A stretch of DNA of 64,000 nt from Serinus canaria (lineage: Eukaryota > Chordata > Aves > Passeriformes > Fringillidae). The DNA lies in contig NC_066322.1 in the NCBI RefSeq assembly GCF_022539315.1, positions 16,564,765-16,628,764 of the forward strand, read 5' to 3'. Positions 47,701 through 57,003 of this stretch are shown here, piece by piece. The translations under genes were made by a program, and so were the position numbers. The notes under the pieces were generated by a model. That model had not been told where the DNA came from, ran no database searches, and saw only the letters and a list, made by a program, of their open reading frames with translations. Within the stretch, counting starts at the first letter, position 1, and each line of letters begins with the position of its first letter.

Positions 47701-50584
47701 TGTTTTAACTTCCATCCTCCTTCCACTTCACATTGTTTTTGAGAAGTAGGATTGCAGTGGGGTAAAGAGGGGAGTAAAGTAGCATTTAAATGAATATTCT
47801 CTTTGCATGATTTTGTTTTGCATGTACCCTGCTATTGTAAAAGTTGCCTTCCCTGGGATGAGAACTTTAACAAATAATTTAATATCCATCTAGGTTTATG
47901 TCTGGAAAAGAAATAAAGAAAAAAAAGCATTTGTTTGGCTTGAGAATTCGAGTTCCTCCTGTGCCACCGAATGCTGCTTTAAAGGCTGATAAAGAACCAG
48001 AAGGAACTTCACATGAGTTCAAAATTAAAGGCAGAAAGTCATCTAAACCAATCCCTGATGTGAGGTAAAATAACCCAGTCATTCTAGCTGTGTTGTGGTT
48101 AATTGGGGCTACTTTGGGGTTTTTTTTGGTGCAAATAAAAAAGGCCTTTTTTTTGTAGAATGTTTTTTTTTTTTAATTAATTGTAAAGGCAGATTATTTG
48201 TGAGAACAAGGTCTTAGAACAGATGTAGTTTACTTTCTATTAGGATTCTTCTAAAAAATCAACATCAAATTTAGCAGTAAGAACAATAGAAAATATCCCA
48301 ACTTTGCTGTCATTTGGGAAACAAAACCTTTTGCCTTACTGGATCTCTTAAGCAATAATGGAACTAGAATTCTCAATAGGAAGTATGTTGTGAAATAGTA
48401 ACTTCTATTAGTAAACATGCCATCTTTTTCACCAAGAGTGGTCATATGAATAAGTGAAATTTAACACTTGTTCATTCCTCTTCAACATTTGGGAATCAGT
48501 ACTCTCCCTAGAAATACATTGAATCTGTTATGTTACAATAAAGGCAAAAACATTTGTACCTGCAAATTTTGATTTGCCAGAATCATCTCATTTAATACAA
48601 TGTTTTAGAAATAAACATCTAATTGTATATTCATTGCCAAAGGAACACATATATTCAATGAAAACTATCATCAGTAATAGAGAATAAAATACAAATTTTC
48701 TTCTAGGGAATTAAGTAATGGTATAGAAAGAAAAGGGAAAAAAAAATCAGTAGGTCGTCCACCTGGTCCCTATACAAGAAAAATGATTCACAAAACTCCA
48801 GAGTCATCTCCTCTGGTAAGGATTTTTCTTACCCATTCCTCCCTTCCTTCTAACTGCATCATAAATGTTGAAGAAAAGCATAACAAGTTAATATGGATTT
48901 ATATTCCCCTCCCCCCTTGCTCTCAAAGTCAATAAAAAATTTAAGTTGAAGTACTTTTTTTTTTCCCCCTTAGGATAATGAACCAATTCCAGTGATAGAG
49001 AACCCAGCCTTGGAATTACCCTGCACTGTTGGGTAAATTAAAAAAAAAAATCCCTCCTATCAAACATTGTAACACCATGTAATTTATCTGTTTACTTCTA
49101 AAATGTCAGCTCAGTTTTTAATGTAAGATTATTTTTTTGCCTGGCAAACCTGTTATCTTGCAAAACAGGAAATCTGATGGAACTGCACATTCATCCAATA
49201 CCTCAGATGTGGAATCCACAGGTGCTGCCAGTATGAAAGAAACTACCTCATCTAACATTTCCAGACATTATAGGTAACAACTCAGTTACTCATCTGCTCT
49301 AAAGATCAAGATTTGCAGTGTATTAATTTTACTAAAATTTTCTCAGAGTAGAGCTATAAATAGCATGGGGAAACACAAAGAAATAGGATAAGTGAAAATT
49401 TGTCTTTAATAGTTCTGTTTACAATGCAGAGAGTGAGGATTTTTTGGTGCTCTCTAACCACTGTTTTTGACGTAAAATATGTGTCTAAGTGACATTTACT
49501 GAAAAGAATCAAACTGCAAACATTTGCTGAGCTTAGTTTTCTACTAGTAGTCACAAAAGAAGTGAGGTACACTGAATTAATTTTAGCAGTTTTTGTTTTT
49601 GTAGGTTTGTGTGTTCGTGTTATAAAATACTAAGTATGCTGTGATTTTTCTACAGTCAATAGAGCATGGAAAAATTCTGGCACAGAGTTTATAAATAAAT
49701 TATTAACTGCATTCAACATTCCTGCAAGCAAAAACTTTTCCCTCTTAAGTTCAGCAAATAAAAATTTCTCTTTTATTTATGTATGTGGATTTTATTATTT
49801 TGTCATCCCCCCCTTCTGGCTCATGCTGTTGAGTGCTTTCAGGAGTCATTTTGTATGCATTATTGATATAATTTTCAAATAGCTCATGTTTAATTTAGAG
49901 TTCTGAAATTGTTACCAGCTGTAAGTGTCATACTTACAGTTACCTGTCTGTAGGCAAGAAGTATTTTTTGAGTGAAAACCAACAAAAATTATTACATGAG
50001 TGGCATGTAAATAACTGATGATACAGCATACATGTTGAATTCCCTTGGAGTTAATGCTGTGGGGTTTTATTTTCAATGGTTTATTTGAATTCCCTTGGAG
50101 TTAATGCTGTGGGGTTTTATTTTCAATAGTTTATTTGGATTCCCCTGGAGTTAATGCTGTGGGGTTTTATTTTCAATAGTTTATTTGAATTCCCTTGGAG
50201 TTAATGCTGTGGGATTTTATTTTCAATAGTTTATCTGACTCGAGAAAAAGGACTCGTACAGGAAGAACTTGGCCTGCTGCAATACCACATTTGAGGAGGA
50301 GAGGCCGCTTTCCACGAAAAGCACTCCAGACTCAAAATTCAGAAATTGTCAAAGATGATGAGAGCAAGGAAGATTACCAGTATGATGAACTCAATACAGA
50401 GATACTTAACAACTTAGCAGATCAGGAGTTACAGCTCAATCATCTGAAGAACTCCATCACTAGTTATTTTGGTGCAGCAGGTAGAATAGCTTGTGGGGAA
50501 AAATACCGTGTGTTGGCTCGTCGGGTGACACTTGATGGAAAGGTGCAGTATCTTGTGGAGTGGGAAGGAGCAACTGCATCTTGA
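29775..50584 (+). CDS. MTF2: MTF2 (PCL2), Polycomb-like PRC2 accessory protein; full coding span, 15 exons
   Basis: Fifteen exons join to 595 codons plus TGA (human protein 593). MTF2 recruits PRC2, the H3K27 methyltransferase, to CpG islands. Domains in order: Tudor, residues 45-96 ([15 protein letters not shown] to [10 protein letters not shown]), reading H3K36me3; PHD1, about 104-157 (CTIC...CDKCGQGYHQLC...CRQC); PHD2, about 202-256 ([12 protein letters not shown]...[12 protein letters not shown]...CSVC); an extended winged-helix region from 267 that binds unmethylated CpG DNA, with the basic [11 protein letters not shown] stretch; a linker with a [13 protein letters not shown]-hook-like motif; and a C-terminal reversed-chromodomain region, about 545-595 ([12 protein letters not shown] to EWEGATAS), which contacts SUZ12. 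Odd points: weak start context, a GC donor in intron 3, a stop-free intron 2, and a repeated acceptor before exon 15. Domain functions are family knowledge. Confidence 0.97.
29780..38288 (+). other. MTF2: MTF2 intron 1
   Basis: 8.5 kb. Starts in the CpG island, then AT-rich. A T-run with GTTT repeats lies at about 30256-30296, an old CR1 at about 33000-33790 and a CTAG-rich palindrome at 36421-36450. No other gene is seen. Confidence 0.8.
33000..33790 (+). mobile_element. Old, divergent CR1 LINE fragment in MTF2 intron 1
   Basis: Degenerate CR1-like phrases appear in order along the plus strand: CAGGGAACCACGCG..., TTCCTGGAGGATGCTTCTGG, ACTTCATGAAATTCAACAGA, GCAAAGTCCTCTATCTG, AACCCCAGGC, then GGGCCACCAAGACAGTCAGG and TTAGTCTCTTCACAGCAGTA. 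These follow the order of the CR1 reverse-transcriptase 3' end and 3' region. No intact frame survives; the edges are approximate. Confidence 0.65.
38289..38487 (+). CDS. MTF2: MTF2 coding exon 2 (N-terminus, first half of Tudor)
   Basis: 199 bp after acceptor CCCTTAG; codes residues 2-68 from [16 protein letters not shown] to LGTIKK, ending in phase 0 at AAG|GTAATC. Holds the first half of the Tudor domain with the aromatic residues W and Y/F of [14 protein letters not shown]. Confidence 0.95.
38488..38634 (+). other. MTF2: MTF2 intron 2: 147 nt, in frame and stop-free
   Basis: Bounded by GTAATC and TTTCAG. Its length is 49 codons exactly, it begins in phase 0, and the frame of exon 2 reads through it into exon 3 without a stop, adding a hydrophobic stretch inside the Tudor domain if retained. 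Confidence 0.9.
38635..38716 (+). CDS. MTF2: MTF2 coding exon 3 (second half of Tudor; GC donor)
   Basis: 82 bp, [16 protein letters not shown] to DIQT plus one base. It must end at ACAG because exon 4 restores [10 protein letters not shown]; the intron therefore starts GCAAGA, a GC-AG intron with an otherwise strong AG|GCAAG donor. Confidence 0.93.
39561..39607 (+). mobile_element. Short CR1-type 3' tail
   Basis: GATGACCCTTATGGGTCCCT followed by TCCAACTCAGATAGATAG resembles the last bases of avian CR1 copies. Only about 50 bp remain, in MTF2 intron 3. Confidence 0.5.
39937..40032 (+). CDS. MTF2: MTF2 coding exon 4 (PHD1, first half)
   Basis: 96 bp after GTCTAG, codes [18 protein letters not shown] to CDKCGQ plus one base. 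Provides the first two zinc cysteine pairs of PHD1. Donor CAAG|GTAACT. Confidence 0.95.
40417..40517 (+). CDS. MTF2: MTF2 coding exon 5 (PHD1, second half)
   Basis: 101 bp after ATCCAG, codes [18 protein letters not shown] to FATTTK. Provides the His-Cys and last Cys-Cys ligands of PHD1. Donor AAAG|GTGTGT, phase 0. Confidence 0.95.
40849..40997 (+). CDS. MTF2: MTF2 coding exon 6 (linker and start of PHD2)
   Basis: 149 bp after GGCCCAG, codes [15 protein letters not shown] to CYCYCGGPG plus two bases. Donor GGGA|GTAAGT. Confidence 0.95.
42221..42316 (+). CDS. MTF2: MTF2 coding exon 7 (PHD2 core)
   Basis: 96 bp after TTGAAG, codes [16 protein letters not shown] to QKPMLFGD plus two bases. Contains the PHD2 zinc ligands [12 protein letters not shown]. 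Donor ACAG|GTAAGA. Confidence 0.95.
43176..43244 (+). CDS. MTF2: MTF2 coding exon 8 (end of PHD2)
   Basis: 69 bp after TTTGTAG, codes [17 protein letters not shown] to RLPLRW; the last codon is split TG|G. Supplies the final Cys pair of PHD2. Donor GATG|GTAAGT. Confidence 0.95.
44063..44186 (+). CDS. MTF2: MTF2 coding exon 9 (winged-helix region)
   Basis: 124 bp after TTCTAG, codes [18 protein letters not shown] to DRLHPGE, ending in phase 0. Donor GAG|GTAAGT. Confidence 0.95.
44187..47446 (+). other. MTF2: MTF2 intron 9
   Basis: 3.3 kb of AT-rich sequence between exons 9 and 10. No exon, RNA gene or clear transposon was recognised. Confidence 0.75.
47447..47514 (+). CDS. MTF2: MTF2 coding exon 10
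   Basis: 68 bp after TTTACAG, codes [17 protein letters not shown] to NDYKT plus two bases. Donor CTAT|GTAAGT. Confidence 0.95.
47894..48064 (+). CDS. MTF2: MTF2 coding exon 11 (basic winged-helix segment)
   Basis: 171 bp after CATCTAG, codes [18 protein letters not shown] to SSKPIPDV plus two bases. The KEIKKKK run is the lysine-rich wing that contacts CpG DNA in the family. Donor TGAG|GTAAAA. Confidence 0.95.
48707..48815 (+). CDS. MTF2: MTF2 coding exon 12
   Basis: 109 bp after TTCTAG, codes [18 protein letters not shown] to PESSPL, phase 0 at the end. Includes the [13 protein letters not shown]-hook-like motif. Donor CTG|GTAAGG. Confidence 0.95.
48974..49032 (+). CDS. MTF2: MTF2 coding exon 13
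   Basis: 59 bp after CCTTAG, codes [19 protein letters not shown] plus two bases of Gly. Donor TTGG|GTAAAT. Confidence 0.92.
49169..49273 (+). CDS. MTF2: MTF2 coding exon 14 (Ser/Thr-rich linker)
   Basis: 105 bp after AAACAG, codes [18 protein letters not shown] to ISRHY plus two bases. Donor ATAG|GTAACA. Confidence 0.94.
50037..50236 (+). repeat. MTF2: Four-copy 50-bp tandem repeat over the MTF2 exon 15 acceptor
   Basis: The unit GAATTCCCTTGGAGTTAATG...TTTTATTTTCAATAGTTTAT repeats at 50037, 50087, 50137 and 50187 with a period of exactly 50 bp and few mismatches. Copies 2, 3 and 4 end in CAATAG (AG at 50128-50129, 50178-50179 and 50228-50229); copy 1 has CAATGG. The last copy is the real 3' splice site. 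Confidence 0.97.
50230..50584 (+). CDS. MTF2: MTF2 coding exon 15 (last; SUZ12-binding C-terminus)
   Basis: 355 coding bp from [12 protein letters not shown] to EWEGATAS and TGA at 50582-50584. The acceptor TTTCAATAG (AG at 50228-50229) is the last of four copies of a 50-bp repeat. The frame and the human match require this acceptor. Confidence 0.95.
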
Positions 50585-51194
50585 CTGTAGGACTGAACAT
50601 TATGTTCACTGCACTGTCATCTGTAAGTACAGTTCATAATGCAGAGCCACGAGAGAAATGGTCTTTAAATGTGTTTCTAAAAAAAAAACCACAAAAAAAA
50701 AAACAAAACCAGTTTAGCCTTAACATGTAATTGTTATCATTACAGCTCTTGTGATAAAGACTTATCTTTTTAAAATATGATCTGAGACTTAAATTTTTTA
50801 ATCTGAACATTGTTAGATTGTTTTAGGTTGGGATATTTTGGGTTACAATTGCTTAAAAATGTGCATGGTGTTTAAAAAAAGATGACATTTTCTAGAGAAC
50901 ATTCCATGGATACAGTTATTGTGATTTAGAGAAAATACTATGTAGATAGCACAAATATTTGAAAAATCTTGGTTTGTTTTCTTACCCAAATGTTTGCAGA
51001 AATGTATTTCTATTTCAATACTTTCTAGATTTCATAAGTGCAGTGTATATAATGCCTACTGAAGACTGTAAAATACTGAAGTTTTCTTTCAAACAAAGTG
51101 TAAAAAAAAAAAAAGAAAAAAAAGAAAAAAAAAGAAAAAATATATTGAGCCTGTAAATTGCTCTGTGACCAGACTTCATTGTCTCCTTAATATA

Positions 51195-51265
51195 TTCTGT
51201 GTGTGTGCGTGTGCGTGTGTGCGTATATACAGAGGTGTATATGCACACACAGCCCTGGCGTGTAT
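51195..51265. repeat. GT/GC/TA alternating purine-pyrimidine microsatellite in the MTF2 3' UTR
   Basis: A GTGTGTGCGTGTGCG-type run followed by TATA and then a GTATATGCACACACAG stretch. The two halves are imperfectly complementary and could fold into a hairpin. Confidence 0.85.
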
Positions 51266-51517
51266 ATAGATGTGTGATTGTGACCTATGCAATACAAATT
51301 ATGGGATCGGTCAGCTTCTGAGAATACATCCCATAATTCTTTTTTCAGGAATAGTTGCCAGTATTTACACAGCAGCATTTCTTCTCAGGCTTATTGGGTG
51401 CTGTTGCTTTTTATGTACTAAGGAAAGGTGTCCAACCAGTGCAGCATGTTCTGGCAGTGGGTGCAGTCATTGATGGTCATGTGCTCTACATTCCATTATT
51501 TTCCATTTGAATGAACC

Positions 51518-51523
51518 AATAAA
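51518..51523 (+). terminator. MTF2: Candidate MTF2 poly(A) signal, proximal
   Basis: AATAAA 934 nt after the stop codon, followed by GT-rich sequence further on. Confidence 0.45.
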
Positions 51524-51987
51524 AATAATGCAGGATCTGAAGATTTTGAAATTAATTCTACTGGAAATAACAATTTGAAAGCTCTTGTGGCACTCTGATT
51601 GTAAATTTCATGTCCCAGTTATAAAGTAAGTTGACAGGAGTCGTGCAGGATTTCTGTAGAAGTCATATTTTGATAAATGTAGTATGAACTAAGTGTATTA
51701 TTGCACAGGGTCAACAAATGTTGCCATTTGAAGTAACATTACTGATTTTATTACAACATTACCTCTTTTGTGTTTATAAAATGTACCAAGTTTTAAATTG
51801 GTAAGATTATTGTACTTGTTAAAAAAAAAGTCATAAAGTCTCTTGCCAGTATTAGATATTTTTTCTTTGTCTGCTACTTTTGAGGGGGTTTTAGCCAAAG
51901 AGTAAACAGAAGAATATTTTTACTTTGGTGGTTATTCACTGTACTGTATAAGGTTAGTTTTCTTACATGCTTACAGTTTGCCACCAA

Positions 51988-51993
51988 AATAAA
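51988..51993 (+). terminator. MTF2: Candidate MTF2 poly(A) signal, middle
   Basis: AATAAA within CCAAAATAAAATTATG, about 1.4 kb after the stop. Confidence 0.45.
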
Positions 51994-53360
51994 ATTATGT
52001 AACATTAGCAAATGACAGAGTGGTTCAAAGTGTACTGCCTGAGTTAGTACTTATTTATTCCATTACTTGGTTATTTGACTTTTTCTGCTCATCTTGAACA
52101 TCTTGAAAAGGTGACTATTTTCCTGAATTTTTTTTTTTGTCGCCTCATAGCCAAAGGAAGCAGAGAAAGCTTTTTTTATCCTGTGTTTGGCTTATGGCTG
52201 GCTGGGTTATATTAGCTTTATAAAAATGCTAATTACAAACTCCCACTTCTGTTTACCTTCACTAAAATGTGTGGGCTTTTTCTCACACCCTCAGCTATTA
52301 ATTTAATGTTGCCTTGCCTATAGCTGCAATATTTTGATAACACAACAACTTCATGTTAATTTTTGAATGTTTATATCTTGAGATAATGCAAAATGTAAAG
52401 CCTTTGTAACCTTACTCACACCATCTGTATTTGTCTTTATTGTTTCACTTTATCCAAGTCCTTTAATTCTAACTGAACACCAGCAGTATTTTTCATAAAG
52501 ATTCATTTAACGATAAATATTGGAATGTACTTGGGGACTTCAATGGGGGAGGTGTGGGGAGAAAATACTTGTCAAACTTCAGCTGTCCATAGACCTAACT
52601 ATTGTGAATGTTGTTTTCATTTTATTATGGTGGTTGACTTAACTCTGATGTTCAGTTTGTATTTTTGGAATTGCTTTTCTCTTAGAATTAAAAGACCAAC
52701 ATTAAATGTGTGTATTTTTTGAGAGAGAAGAATGAGTTTTGATTCTGTACTCTTGTGAAGCACATACTTGGTGGCATCCTCCCATCCATCACTTCCCAAC
52801 CTCTAGATTTCCTGTTCCTGTCCTGGAGACACTTGCCCTGCACATAGACACTAACTGGTGTTCCAGCTATGGTTGAGGGATGCTTTGTTACAAGGTGTCA
52901 TGTACTGGAAAATGCTGCAATAGTGCTGCTGAAGATAGAGCTAGAGTAGTAATTAAAGCACACCTACAAATGCCTTTCTCATTTTATGTGAATTTCATTG
53001 TATGTAGTAGTGGTATGTCTAAAGGAAAAAGACAAATGTTGCTGTATGTAATGATTTCATTTTGGAGTAACTCGATCATTGTATGTACGCATGTGTGTAA
53101 ATATATGTAATTCAACTTTGTTGTGGTCACTGATTTAGAACCATTTTTATGTGTATATTTAATATTTTTCCATTATGTTTTATTTGTATTACAGTAGTAT
53201 TTAGATAGGAGAAGTCTCTTGTGACAATTCTAAAAATATAGGTATCGCATGAACAAGACAGCAAAGAAATAATGGCACAATACTGGTCAGAATTATAAGA
53301 TATGCATCATAGCAAACTATTTGTCAAATTGTTCTCAACACAACTTCAGCAGGAATTTTG

Positions 53361-53366
53361 AATAAA
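53361..53366 (+). terminator. MTF2: Candidate MTF2 poly(A) signal, distal
   Basis: AATAAA at about 2.8 kb after the stop; another lies at 53550-53555. Either could end a long 3' UTR isoform. Confidence 0.35.
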
Positions 53367-53559
53367 ACTATGGTTTTTCTATGCATAACGCATTTTGAGT
53401 GAGATTACGAAGGAGTTTTGAAAAATCTCTAAGCATGATACATGAAATGAAGGTCAATTTTTAAATTTAACATGATGACAAATGCATTAAAAAAGGCCTT
53501 TAAAGGTGAAGACAAGCACTTTACTGTCTGAGGGGTGGGGAGATAATTTAATAAACAAA

Positions 53560-56500
53560 AATGGTTTGTCTTTGGAGCATCCTAGTAAAAGTGATCTTTA
53601 GTGTTATATTTTAAAAGGAAATTGGTGAATTGAGATGGAACATACTGAGGCTGACGATGGAGCAATAGTCAGAACAGAGTGATAAGGACAAACTGGACAG
53701 AAGCATCAGCTCTCTGCACAGAGGGAAGAGGAGGAGTCTTGCAAATGCTATGCTGGTAATATGTTCAGGCACATATCTAGTTGGCTCACATCTGTCTGAA
53801 TGAAAAATAACACTCCAGTTAAGGGCATGATGAAAGAAAATTAGTTTTTGTAGAAATGGAGAAAAGGGTTTAGGAAACACTGAAACATTGTTTTGTATAT
53901 GTTGAACTTACATACCCAGATTGAGGTGTCAGATCTATTGATATCCTAGTTTAATTAGAAAAACATTAATGCATGAGTTAAACTTAGGAGTTGTCAATGT
54001 TAGTAGAAAAGCTTGCTGGTGTTTTTGGGTTTTTTGTGGGTTTTTGTTTGTTTGTTCAGTTGGGTTTTTTTGTAAATTGGATCATCTGTAGATGAGGTGT
54101 GGTGAAATAAAAGACAGGGGAAAAGAGTCTCCTTTGGAGTCCCTGAAGGAAGTTGGAGGGGGAAACAAGTGTCTTTTAACAAAGGTGGTGCAGGACAATA
54201 GAAAGGAAAACTAAAGACCAATACCAGTACAAGTTGTGCACAGTCTGAGAATGAGTTTGAAATTTGATGCTTTTGCTGTCTTTGAATTTTGTCATTCAGC
54301 AACAATGAAACAAGATTTTTGTGTTGTCTTGGTGTTTTAATGTTTTGCATTTTTGAGTCCCTTAATGTTCTCAGCTAGCCCATCTCTTCTATTTTTTAAA
54401 TCAGGTTTGTACATATTTCAGTATTGAGATCCATATACCATAATATCAACAGTTGTTCTGGTTTTCATTAGTACCAAAATATTTTGCCAGCAGATACTAA
54501 ATTTTCAAATACAGCTGTAGTTCATACCATTCTTCTCATATAATCTTCTAATCTGTTTACTGATATTATTTCACCAGTGTATTCTTGTTCTAATTTATGT
54601 TTCCAGCTTCTCAATTTGACAATATTCACATTACTTCCCTTTGTTAGCTACTTAGTGTTTGGCACTGATTGACTTCCATGTGGTTTTGGTTTCCCAGTCT
54701 TCTGCTTATTTAATGTTCAACACAGTACCTTCCAAACCTGACTTCTGCTGTTTTACTCTTAACAAGCTCATTTACTTCAAACCCTGTTTTAAAGCAAGAA
54801 GCTAATTAATAGTTATATCTTGCTCTAAATAAAGTTTTTTCTGTAAGCACCATTTCCAAGTCCTTCATTTGTGCTTTGCCATTCTCTAATGAATACTCAC
54901 AAAACTTGGCTATTGTTGCATTTCCTTGTGTCACCATCCAGTGGGATAGTTACTGCTTTGCTGTGTGCCTGTTTTTCTCATTCATAGTCATTACTGGTTG
55001 CCTGTTTTGTGTTATTTGTTTGTTCTAATCTGGTATTCATAATTTCACAAATTGGTTGCACGATAGCAGAAACCAGAAAGCACTAAGAGTAAATTCTAAA
55101 GATCATCAATAATAGTTGGAAATTGTGGGAAAGGGAATTAATGAACAACTGGAGAAGTTTTAACTTCATTAAATCCTTAAGCATAAAAGAAAAGGACTTA
55201 GATGTTTAATTTTAGGTACCTTTACACAAGGTTGAAATGTACAGATATATGCTTCTAGAACTTTTCTTTTGGCAAATCTATGCTTTCCTTATGTACCTGT
55301 GTTCCATTTTAGCAGGTGGCAGATGGAGAATGAGGATGGATATTGCTTCCAGAAAACTTGGTATGCATGAAGGGAAGAAAGGAGATTGTGAACAGTATGG
55401 GTTCCAAGTCTCGTTAACTGTTGTCAGCTGTAGCAGTTGATAGCATGAGATGTAATTCATATGCTTCTGGTGAAACTTCAGCAGTGTAGGTGGGCTTACT
55501 ACTACTTCTAAGTTGTTTTTCATTATATTTTTACTATTTTATTATCTTTGTGATAAAAATCAACAGTTATGTGAGTTGCTGGTTTTGAAAACAGTAAGTT
55601 ATGTAGGTTTTGACTGCATTTTTAATTTCTGTAGTGATTTTTGTAAATTGTGCTTACTCACAGCATTCCTCCTGTATGAATAGTGAATTTCTGTGAGAGT
55701 ACTACTGGAGCCAGGGGGAAAGCATAGAAAAGGAAGGGCTTAACAGAAGCCATTTGTCAGCAGTAACTAAGAGATGTGCTTCCTGTGTACACCACAAGTT
55801 GCTAAGTTCTCAAATGAAAGTCTTGAAGAATTGTTCTTTGAAACACAGGAAAGGAACTGCTAACATCAGTTACAGCTCAGCCTTAGTTTCAGGCTGTCTT
55901 AATTAAGTTTTTGGGATAATGAGTCTTCAGAAGAGATTGCCATATAAATATTTTTAAAAGCTCCATAAAGGAAAAAAAGTAATTGCTGTGACTAATTGAG
56001 CAAAATCTTTAAAACCACTGTAGATCTTCAAAACCGTCCTCACTCCATGACCACTGTACCATGTGGTCATGGAATGGGGATGGTGCTGCACCCTGACAAA
56101 CAAGTGGACTTAAACAAGGCTGTGCACTGCTGAGCATGAGAAAAACAATGTGTCAGGCTGAGGCACTAGGCTGTGTTGTGTTGTATAGAAGTGAAGGCAG
56201 AAGGTGGCACGTCTCATGGTGCATGCTTGGAGAGATCGGGAAAGGGAACTTCTGCAGGTATTTCTCATGTCTGTGTCCAAAAATAGCTCTTAAAGAGTTT
56301 TTACTGCTCGTGTACTTTTTCAAGTCAAATCACTGCTGCTTCCACCACTAATTGCCCAATCTGACAACATAAGTTTGTACTTTAGCATTTCATGATCTAT
56401 TTAATTGATTCAAAACCCAGCATAAAGGAAGTTCCTGTTTCATTACTTTCACAATGTGGTTTGCAGGCTTCCGGACAGGCCCGGGTGTCTCAGGAGTCTC

Positions 56501-56990
56501 ATGAAATGGTAAACAAGCTTGGATTTGTCATGTATTACTCAATTAGCTGAAAAAATCCTCCAATATTTTGAGCTTTATTCTTGGGATCTTAAGTATTATT
56601 TTATGAATAATACAAATATACTATATATTAATAACTAGTAGTAATTTATATGATGCGTTTCTTAATTGTGAGCTGGAGCTTGTGATACTATTTCCTGTTG
56701 ATGTGTGCTGCTGAAATACAGTTAAGTATGTTAAATACTTTCTCTTCGAAAGCCCGGAGGTTGGTATCTTTCTGATCTGACACTTGTGTAAATCTTAAAT
56801 TATTTGCACTGATAAAATTGATATTTGCAGTGAACAAGAACAGAATTTGAAAGCTGCACAAGGAAGAAATGAAAAAGCTGCATTACTAAAACCAAATTTC
56901 CTGTTAGCTTAGCATCCTTGATGTTTTGCAGTGTTCACAGGTATTCATAGCATTCTTCCTTCATTACAAAACAACACAAACGCAGGTTTA
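53560..56990. other. Spacer between the convergent MTF2 and TMED5 3' ends
   Basis: About 3.4 kb, AT-rich, with a G/T-rich low-complexity patch at 54018-54075. No gene or transposon was recognised. Confidence 0.7.
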
Positions 56991-56997
56991 AACTTGA

Positions 56998-57003
56998 TTT
57001 ATT
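56998..57003 (-). terminator. TMED5: Candidate TMED5 poly(A) signal
   Basis: AATAAA on the minus strand at the left end of the conserved-looking TMED5 downstream region. Confidence 0.4.

Larger units (their letters stand above)
50585..53555 (+). other. MTF2: MTF2 3' UTR (probable extent)
   Basis: AT-rich sequence with no coding potential after the MTF2 stop. It includes an A-rich GA stretch at 51103-51140 and a GT/GC/TA alternating stretch at 51195-51265. Several AATAAA hexamers allow alternative ends; the longest considered ends near 53.56 kb. Confidence 0.6.

Noticed and set aside
49960..50229. Reading the 50-bp repeat as part of an extended MTF2 exon 15
   Set aside because: The upstream frame contains TAA in each unit when read from the upstream acceptors, and the human protein joins exactly at the last CAATAG.
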